Source: Clostridiales bacterium (GTDB lineage: Bacteria; Bacillota; Clostridia; Peptostreptococcales; Anaerovoracaceae). From it: a DNA stretch of 18,498 bases. The position numbers were made by a program, and so were the translations under genes. Positions 14,483 to 18,498 of this stretch are shown piece by piece. Each line of letters starts with the position of its first letter. The stretch's first letter is position 1. The notes beneath the pieces are model-generated. The model ran no database searches. It was not told the origin of the DNA and saw nothing but the letters and a program-made list of their open reading frames with translations. The stretch spans positions 1-18,498 of the forward strand of contig WRJV01000331.1 in the NCBI GenBank assembly GCA_009778415.1, given 5' to 3'.

Positions 14483-14525
14483 ACACATTTTTCAATATGC
14501 AGCAAAAGGCGGGTACATCAACCAT
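14457..14525 (-). CDS. Possible 22-residue upstream ORF in the sppA leader
   Basis: An ATG at 14525 opens a frame for MVDVPAFCCILKNVFALKAS plus two leucines, ending at a TAA within the proximal sppA promoter. A strong GAGGAGGG lies 13 or more bases ahead, farther than ideal. A stem pairing GGGTGCA with TGTACCC (14511-14540) would cover the region between that site and the start. The peptide is hydrophobic and resembles no family I know. Such a short frame can occur by chance, so this is a weak call. Confidence 0.2.
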   Translation of the reverse strand: MVDVPAFCCILKNVFALKASLL

Positions 14526-14626
14526 GCAATCGGTGCACCCTCCTCGCCGTTTTTCTGCCAATATGTGATAAACCCCTTTTTTGAAAACGACTTAAAAATT
14601 GTGATGAAATTATCGAGGTTAAGTAT

Positions 14627-14655
14627 AGTATATTTCGATTTTCGATGAAAGTCAA
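14627..14655 (-). promoter_or_regulatory. Strong distal promoter upstream of sppA
   Basis: TTGACT (14655-14650), 17 bases, TATACT (14632-14627), with a second TATACT immediately after (14627-14622). This is closer to consensus than the proximal sppA promoter, yet lies about 220 nt from the sppA ATG. It would produce a long leader or a separate small RNA. Confidence 0.65.
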
Positions 14656-14671
14656 TGTAAATTTTGACTTT
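14648..14671. promoter_or_regulatory. Inverted repeat covering the -35 of the distal sppA promoter
   Basis: AAAGTCAA (14648-14655) and TTGACTTT (14664-14671) are perfect inverted repeats with an 8-base spacer. One half contains the -35 element, as expected for a dimeric repressor operator. On the plus strand it is followed by five Ts, so a weak plus-strand terminator is the alternative reading. Confidence 0.4.
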
Positions 14672-14725
14672 TTTTATCCAATTTTCCCAAAAAACAACTC
14701 AAAAAAATAAAACCCGGCAGCCATT

Positions 14726-15130
14726 TTAGCCCCCCTCCTTACGCCGAAGCCTCCGCATTTCGGCCCTCCTCCTGTAGATCATCATCTGCCGCTCGTCCTC
14801 TTTTTCCAGGCCGCGCTCCCCTCCAAGGTGCTCAAGGTGGTGGGTGAACTCGTGGAGCAACGTCTTGCGGAGCTCTTCAGCCATCTTCTCCTTGGACGTG
14901 TTTTCCCCAAAGACATACTGAAAAGACCCGTAATATATCGCTATATACCGCCCCATGCTGTAGCTCACTATGTATTGGCCAAGTGTGTACAAATCAGTAG
15001 CCCAGGGCTCGTTGCTGCGCTTCACGTCCGGGAGCAGGATGATGCCGCCGTTGAGCTCTTTGAAGAACTCCGGCGGCAGGCCCTCTGCAACGCTGTCCAG
15101 TATGTCCTGGGCTTCGTCAATCGTCACCAT
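14726..15130 (-). CDS. Small zincin-like metallopeptidase family protein (PF06262 type)
   Basis: A 134-residue soluble protein with the zinc-binding HEFTHHLE motif (His about 93, Glu about 94, His about 97) followed by GGERGLEKEDE, as in the minimal zincin family seen in Clostridia and Actinobacteria. Its substrate and biological role are unknown. The start MVTIDEAQDILDSVAEGLPP at 15130 is preferred to one 33 bases upstream because AGGAG lies nine bases ahead and the upstream start falls inside the DUF2007 gene. It begins five bases after that gene and ends the thrS operon. The C-terminus is very basic. Confidence 0.85.
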   Translation of the reverse strand: MVTIDEAQDILDSVAEGLPPEFFKELNGGIILLPDVKRSNEPWATDLYTLGQYIVSYSMGRYIAIYYGSFQYVFGENTSKEKMAEELRKTLLHEFTHHLEHLGGERGLEKEDERQMMIYRRRAEMRRLRRKEGG

Positions 15131-15135
15131 TTGGC

Positions 15136-15420
15136 CTACTCCTCGAAATCGACAGGCTCGCAATCGTCGAGGGGTATCGCCTCCACTATGTTCCTGGCGT
15201 CCTCAAGCAAGCGCTCCGGCACGTAAATGTCGATGGGCTGAATCGTGCTCTGCCCCATGATGATTTCAAGCGAATTGCTGGCTCCCCTGTATTTTTTCAC
15301 GCAGGGGACGTCTTCGCCCCGAAGCTTGGACTCCAGTATGTCTGCTTCAAAAGACGAATTCGCCGTACACAGGTATACCCCGCCGCGCCACTCTTTGTTT
15401 TGGTTTTCAATATAATACAT
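15136..15420 (-). CDS. DUF2007 family protein (putative signal-transducing, GlnB-like fold)
   Basis: A 94-residue protein whose central part (YLCTANSSFEADILESKLRG, then EDVPCVKKY, and a late IDIYVPERLLEDARNIVEA) fits the DUF2007 family, which adopts a ferredoxin-like fold related to PII proteins. No ligand or partner is known. It starts four bases after the thrS stop, and its stop codon lies five bases before the metallopeptidase ATG, so the three genes are almost certainly one transcript. The ribosome site is weak (AAGGA), which suggests coupling to thrS translation. Confidence 0.8.
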   Translation of the reverse strand: MYYIENQNKEWRGGVYLCTANSSFEADILESKLRGEDVPCVKKYRGASNSLEIIMGQSTIQPIDIYVPERLLEDARNIVEAIPLDDCEPVDFEE

Positions 15421-15423
15421 GCC

Positions 15424-17169
15424 TCAAATTTCCTTGTCCTCAATTTCTTTAAGCAGTTTTGCTGCAAAATCGCCTACCGTAAACTCCCCGAGCTCGCCCT
15501 GCTTGCTGGACCTGACAGTCAGCGTGCCTGCGGCAGCTTCGCGCTCGCCTATGACTCCCAAGTATGAAACCCTTTCGTTTCTTGCTTCCCTCAGCTTGTA
15601 GCCGATCTTTTCGTTCCTGTCGTCCACCTCGCTTCTTATCCCCATCCCGACCAGCTTTTCGCTGACTTCGTTGGCATAGCCGTTGAATTTTTCGGTAACG
15701 GTCAAAAGCTTCACCTGGACGGGCGCAAGCCACAGTGGGAATTTCCCCGCGAAGTGCTCCGTCAGTATCCCGATGAAGCGCTCTATCGACCCGAATATCA
15801 CCCTGTGGATCATGACAGGCGTGTGCTTTTCGCCGTCATGGCCAACATAAGTCAGGCCAAACCTCTGGGGCATCTGGAAGTCGAGCTGGATGGTCCCGCA
15901 CTGCCATGTCCTGCCGATGCAGTCCTCTAGGTGGAAATCCAGCTTGGGCCCGTAAAACGCCCCGTCCCCTTCGTTTATTATGTAGGGGAGCCCTTTTTGG
16001 TCCATCGCTTCTTTCAGCGCGTTCGTCGCGATCTCCCATTCCTCTTCCGTGCCCATGGACTTTTCAGGCCTGGTCGAGAGCTCTATGTGGTATTTGAAGC
16101 CAAACAGGCTGTAGGTGAAATCAACGAAGTCTATGACGCCGATGATCTCGTCCTTTATCTGCTCAAGGAGCATGAAGATGTGCGCATCGTCCTGAGTGAA
16201 GGTCCTCACCCGCATGAGCCCGTGGAGCGCCCCCGAAAGCTCGTGCCTGTGCACCTGCCCTAGCTCGCACATCCTAAGCGGCAGGTCCCTGTATGAATAA
16301 AGCCTCCGCCTGTACATCAGCATCGAGCCGGGGCAGTTCATCGGCTTCACGGCGTAGTTTTCGTCGTCGATTTTGGTGAAGTACATGTTGTTCTTGTAAT
16401 GGTCCCAATGGCCGGACGTGTGCCACAGCGCTTCGTTCAGTATGAGCGGAGTCTTGATCTCCTGGTAGCCCCTCTTCGCGTGCTCTTTCCTCCAGAACTG
16501 CTCCAGCTCGTTTCGTATCACCATGCCCTTTGGCATGAAGAACGGAAACCCCGGGCCTTCGTCAAGCAGCGCGAACAGATCCATTTCCTTGCCGATCTTC
16601 CTGTGGTCCCGCAGCTTCGCCTCTTCGATCCTCTTTATGTGGGCGTCCAGCTCCTCTTGGGTGGGGAACGCCGTCCCGTATATCCTCTGCAGCATCTTGT
16701 TCTTCTCGTCGCCGCGCCAGTAGGCCCCAGCCACGCTCATAAGCTTCACGGCCTTTATCGCGCCGGTCGAATCCATGTGGGGCCCGGCGCAGAGGTCGAC
16801 GAAGTCGCCCTGCTTGTAGAAGGATATGGCCACGTCTTCGGGGAGGTCTTCGATAAGCTCCACTTTGTAGGGCTCCTGCCTCTCCCTCATGTAGTCCAGC
16901 GCCTCCTGCCTCGGCAGCTCGAACCGCTCCAGCGGCAGGTTCGCCTGAACGATCCTCTTCATCTCCTTTTGCAGCTTCAAAAAGTCTTCCTCTGTAAAAC
17001 GGTGCTCCAGGTCGAAGTCGTAGTAAAACCCGTTTTCGATGGCCGGCCCTATGGCCAGCTTCGCATCGGGGAAAACCGCCTTCACCGCCTGCGCCATAAT
17101 GTGCGACGCAGTGTGCCTGAAATTGTTCCTGGTCTGTTCATCTTCAAAATTTATCTTTTCCTTTGACAT
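15424..17169 (-). CDS. thrS: Threonyl-tRNA synthetase lacking the TGS domain
   Basis: ThrRS charges tRNA-Thr and clears mischarged Ser-tRNA. The 581-residue protein keeps the N2 editing domain (HTASH at 19-23 and CAGPH at 127-131) and the class II core with zinc ligands Cys279 in MNCPG, His330 in DDAH and His455 in MIHR. The C-terminal anticodon-binding domain is also present. It begins almost directly at the editing domain. Compared with E. coli ThrRS it is offset by about 55 residues, so the N-terminal TGS domain is missing. GGGGGG precedes the ATG, and no start codon exists in the short open stretch upstream, so the start is secure. There is no room for a T-box leader. It heads a three-gene operon. 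Confidence 0.95.
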   Translation of the reverse strand: MSKEKINFEDEQTRNNFRHTASHIMAQAVKAVFPDAKLAIGPAIENGFYYDFDLEHRFTEEDFLKLQKEMKRIVQANLPLERFELPRQEALDYMRERQEPYKVELIEDLPEDVAISFYKQGDFVDLCAGPHMDSTGAIKAVKLMSVAGAYWRGDEKNKMLQRIYGTAFPTQEELDAHIKRIEEAKLRDHRKIGKEMDLFALLDEGPGFPFFMPKGMVIRNELEQFWRKEHAKRGYQEIKTPLILNEALWHTSGHWDHYKNNMYFTKIDDENYAVKPMNCPGSMLMYRRRLYSYRDLPLRMCELGQVHRHELSGALHGLMRVRTFTQDDAHIFMLLEQIKDEIIGVIDFVDFTYSLFGFKYHIELSTRPEKSMGTEEEWEIATNALKEAMDQKGLPYIINEGDGAFYGPKLDFHLEDCIGRTWQCGTIQLDFQMPQRFGLTYVGHDGEKHTPVMIHRVIFGSIERFIGILTEHFAGKFPLWLAPVQVKLLTVTEKFNGYANEVSEKLVGMGIRSEVDDRNEKIGYKLREARNERVSYLGVIGEREAAAGTLTVRSSKQGELGEFTVGDFAAKLLKEIEDKEI

Positions 17170-17212
17170 TGTTTCCCCCCCTGTTATTCTGCTATATGTT
17201 CGTTTGAATATA

Positions 17213-17241
17213 ATTTTATATTATTTCTCAAGGATGTGCAA
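17213..17241 (-). promoter_or_regulatory. Candidate promoter of thrS
   Basis: TTGCAC (17241-17236), 17 bases, TAAAAT (17218-17213). This is the same style as the proximal sppA promoter. The predicted leader is about 35-40 nt, too short for a T-box. Confidence 0.5.
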
Positions 17242-17292
17242 GCAAATCAAGCAAAATCGCAATGACTTTCGGTGGTTGCCCGCTAAAAATTC

Positions 17293-17321
17293 TTGACAAA
17301 AATAAAATGATGAAGTATTCT
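17293..17321 (+). promoter_or_regulatory. Promoter of the membrane/Sel1-repeat gene
   Basis: An exact TTGACA (17293-17298), 17 bases, then TATTCT (17316-17321). Transcription from about 17328 lies downstream of the earliest in-frame ATGs (17262, 17307, 17310), which supports a start further in. It diverges from thrS. Confidence 0.6.
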
Positions 17322-17363
17322 CAACTCGTAAGCATTTGTTCAAAAAATGATGAAGGGGAAGTT

Positions 17364-18251
17364 GTGAGGAATTATAAACGAGGCATGGAGAGGGCTGGCA
17401 TGCTAGGCATAGGCATGGGATGGTACCAATTCCTTTTGTTTGGGTTCATTCCTTTTTCTGTGTTTTTGACAGCCAGAAGCACCTATTCTTATTGGCAATA
17501 TGCCATGGTTGACAGAAGCTATTACGATGCTTTTGGTATTCGCGCGTCTATCGTTTTCATTTTCTCCAGTCAATGCCTGTCCATTGCTTTGGCCTGCATT
17601 GCCCTTTACTGCATGTCGAAGTTTAAACCAAAAACCCATGTGGCAGTGGTAGTGCTGTTTTCATATAAGCTTTGCTTCAGCTTAGGCCCAGTGCTTCTTT
17701 CGCTTCCCGATTATTTAGATGATTCCTATGGTTACTTTTTTTTAATAATACAATTGTCATTTTCAACATGTTATGTTATCAGTATTGTGTATTTCCTAAA
17801 ATGCCGCATTTTATTCGCCCCTCCTACTGATGGTGAAGCTGTGAACATCGGGCTGCGGCACTGCAATCACGCCAATACGGCTTCTGACATTAGAGAAGCC
17901 AAGCACTGGTTCAACGAGGCTGCCGAGCAAGGCAACGCATTCGCCATGACGTTGCTTGGCGAGATGTGCATAAGGGAAGATTTGCTCGGAGCAGGAAGTG
18001 CCTCGGAGCAGGCTAAGCAGCTTGCAGCGAGCTGGTACGAGAAAGCCGCCGAACTAGGCGAAGTTCACGCAATGGCAAACCTTTCTTTCTTCTGCCGGGT
18101 CGGGATTGGCGTTGATCAAGATGAAGAAAAAGCGGATTATTGGAAAGAGAAAGCCATCGGCCTGAAGGATTCCTATCTGTCGGGCAGTACCGATAAAATA
18201 GGCACTGCCATGGTGCTGTTTGCCCAAGGCGACTTTAACTTTACAGTTTAA
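17364..18251 (+). CDS. Four-helix membrane protein with Sel1-like repeats, function unknown
   Basis: With the GTG start at 17364 (AAGGGG five to six bases ahead and downstream of the TTGACA promoter) the product is 295 residues. ATGs at 17385 or 17400 are alternatives; the open frame begins at 17262. Four hydrophobic helices fall at about 17-37, 62-84, 92-114 and 124-145. A cytoplasmic-type C-terminal domain follows with three Sel1-like (TPR-related) repeats, for example AKHWFNEAAEQGNAFAMTLL and ASWYEKAAELG. Sel1 repeats bind proteins; no enzymatic motif is visible. The first half is noticeably more AT-rich than the neighbouring housekeeping genes. It ends 39 bases before the poly-cysteine gene, and an operon with it is likely. 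A role in export, immunity or sensing for that peptide is only a guess. Confidence 0.7.
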   Translation: MRNYKRGMERAGMLGIGMGWYQFLLFGFIPFSVFLTARSTYSYWQYAMVDRSYYDAFGIRASIVFIFSSQCLSIALACIALYCMSKFKPKTHVAVVVLFSYKLCFSLGPVLLSLPDYLDDSYGYFFLIIQLSFSTCYVISIVYFLKCRILFAPPTDGEAVNIGLRHCNHANTASDIREAKHWFNEAAEQGNAFAMTLLGEMCIREDLLGAGSASEQAKQLAASWYEKAAELGEVHAMANLSFFCRVGIGVDQDEEKADYWKEKAIGLKDSYLSGSTDKIGTAMVLFAQGDFNFTV

Positions 18252-18290
18252 GCCTTCAGGCTACTCAATTGCAAAGCGAGGTGTGCGCAC

Positions 18291-18498
18291 ATGGTTAAAT
18301 TGATATCGCAATTCGACAACGAAAAGAGCAAACTGACTGTGGCGACCCCAACTTGCGGTGCGTGCTGCTGCTGCTGCTGCTGCTGCATCGTCTCGGCGAT
18401 AATTGCTACAGGCGTCGGCAAGCGGAATTTCGGTGGGCAGGCTCCTGACAGTTCGCCTGCCATGAATGCAAGGCACTATGACCCGACTTCGGGAAACG
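18291..18498 (+). CDS. Streptolysin S-like (SagA-type) poly-cysteine peptide precursor, candidate; 3' end outside the window
   Basis: The 69 visible codons have GAGG nine bases ahead of the ATG. The product starts MVKLISQFDNEKSKLTVATP, then TCGA, eight consecutive cysteines (25-32; another at 22), then IVSAIIATGVGKRNFGGQ and a polar tail. SagA of Streptococcus pyogenes has the same architecture: a short leader beginning MLKF, a VAPGG site, a cysteine run, then an SIATGSGNSQGG segment. In SagA-type peptides the cysteines become thiazoles, made by a SagBCD-type cyclodehydratase/dehydrogenase, to give a cytolysin. The resemblance is by eye. There is no Gly-Gly cleavage site, and few Ser/Thr are available for oxazoles. 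Alternatives are a membrane peptide with a Cys-rich helix or a longer cysteine-rich protein. No maturation gene is inside the window. Confidence 0.55.
   Translation, partial: MVKLISQFDNEKSKLTVATPTCGACCCCCCCCIVSAIIATGVGKRNFGGQAPDSSPAMNARHYDPTSGN
18363..18386 (+). repeat. (TGC)8 trinucleotide repeat encoding the cysteine run
   Basis: Eight perfect tandem TGC codons, with no TGT among them. A perfect 24-bp triplet repeat can change in copy number by slippage without breaking the frame, and this would change the number of cysteines. Confidence 0.95.

Larger units (their letters stand above)
14483..14725. other. Non-coding stretch between the zincin gene and sppA
   Basis: About 240 bases without a supported gene. 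The right part (14570-14720) is very A/T rich and holds a strong minus-strand promoter and an inverted repeat, described separately. The left part is more GC rich, with a stem (14511-14540) and a possible upstream ORF. The zincin stop is followed on the minus strand by a T-rich run (about 14696-14713), but I see no convincing stem, so termination there is uncertain. Confidence 0.6.

Noticed and set aside
14460..14620. SRP RNA or another known small RNA gene in the sppA upstream gap
   Set aside because: The strong promoter suggested an RNA gene, but no SRP tetraloop core, 6S-like bubble or terminator is visible.
14648..14676. Plus-strand intrinsic terminator
   Set aside because: The AT-rich stem with a T-run could end a plus-strand transcript, but no plus-strand gene lies upstream. 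The repeat fits better as an element overlapping the minus-strand -35.
17170..17292. T-box riboswitch upstream of thrS
   Set aside because: Only about 50 bases separate the ATG from a plausible promoter, too short for a T-box; no specifier stem or T-box sequence was seen.
17262..17363. Upstream ATG starts for the membrane/Sel1 protein
   Set aside because: The ATGs at 17262 and 17307/17310 lack ribosome sites and lie upstream of the transcription start predicted from the TTGACA promoter, so the GTG at 17364 was preferred.
18248..18476. Minus-strand open frames with glutamine or alanine runs opposite the poly-Cys gene
   Set aside because: The Gln and Ala runs are just the other readings of the TGC repeat. 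The plus-strand frame has a good ribosome site, continues the direction of the upstream gene and matches a known precursor layout.

Overview
The window looks like a chromosome segment from a Gram-positive anaerobe of the class Clostridia (Bacillota) with mid-range GC. The evidence is the Firmicutes-type gene sets (ylxM-ffh, rpsP-khpA-rimM-trmD, yggS-sepF-yggT-divIVA, yicC beside rqcH), strong AGGAGG-type ribosome binding sites, and sigma-A-like promoters. I cannot assign a genus. No rRNA, tRNA, CRISPR array, insertion sequence or riboswitch was seen.

Most of the window (1-17200) is a dense housekeeping region read from the minus strand. In the direction of transcription the order is: thrS, a DUF2007 protein and a small zincin metallopeptidase; a 327-bp gap carrying two promoters; sppA with a strong terminator; ylxM-ffh; rpsP-khpA-rimM-trmD; a seven-gene envelope and division operon (HlyD-like protein, yggS, sepF, yggT, divIVA, lspA, rluD) with its own promoter; an alpha/beta hydrolase; yicC; then rpsB and the start of tsf. 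Only rqcH interrupts this, on the plus strand: it diverges from yicC and converges on the hydrolase with a 41-bp coding overlap.

The genes group by role. Translation and its quality control: rpsB, tsf, rpsP, rimM, trmD, khpA, thrS, rluD, rqcH, yicC. Protein targeting and membrane proteolysis: ffh, ylxM, lspA, sppA. Division and cell shape: sepF, yggT, divIVA. Departures from the usual layout are a ThrRS without a TGS domain, no ylmH between yggT and divIVA, no rplS after trmD, a long acidic tail on ribosomal protein S2, and Glu in place of Asp at position 97 of RqcH.

The right end (about 17260-18498, plus strand) is accessory in character. It holds a four-helix membrane protein with Sel1-like repeats, read from its own TTGACA promoter. 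Thirty-nine bases later there is a short gene, cut by the window edge, whose product has a leader, Cys-Gly-Ala, eight consecutive cysteines and then an IATG-containing segment. That layout strongly resembles streptolysin S precursors (SagA, azole-modified cytolysins). It is the most likely novel system here, and its maturation genes, if present, would lie beyond the window.
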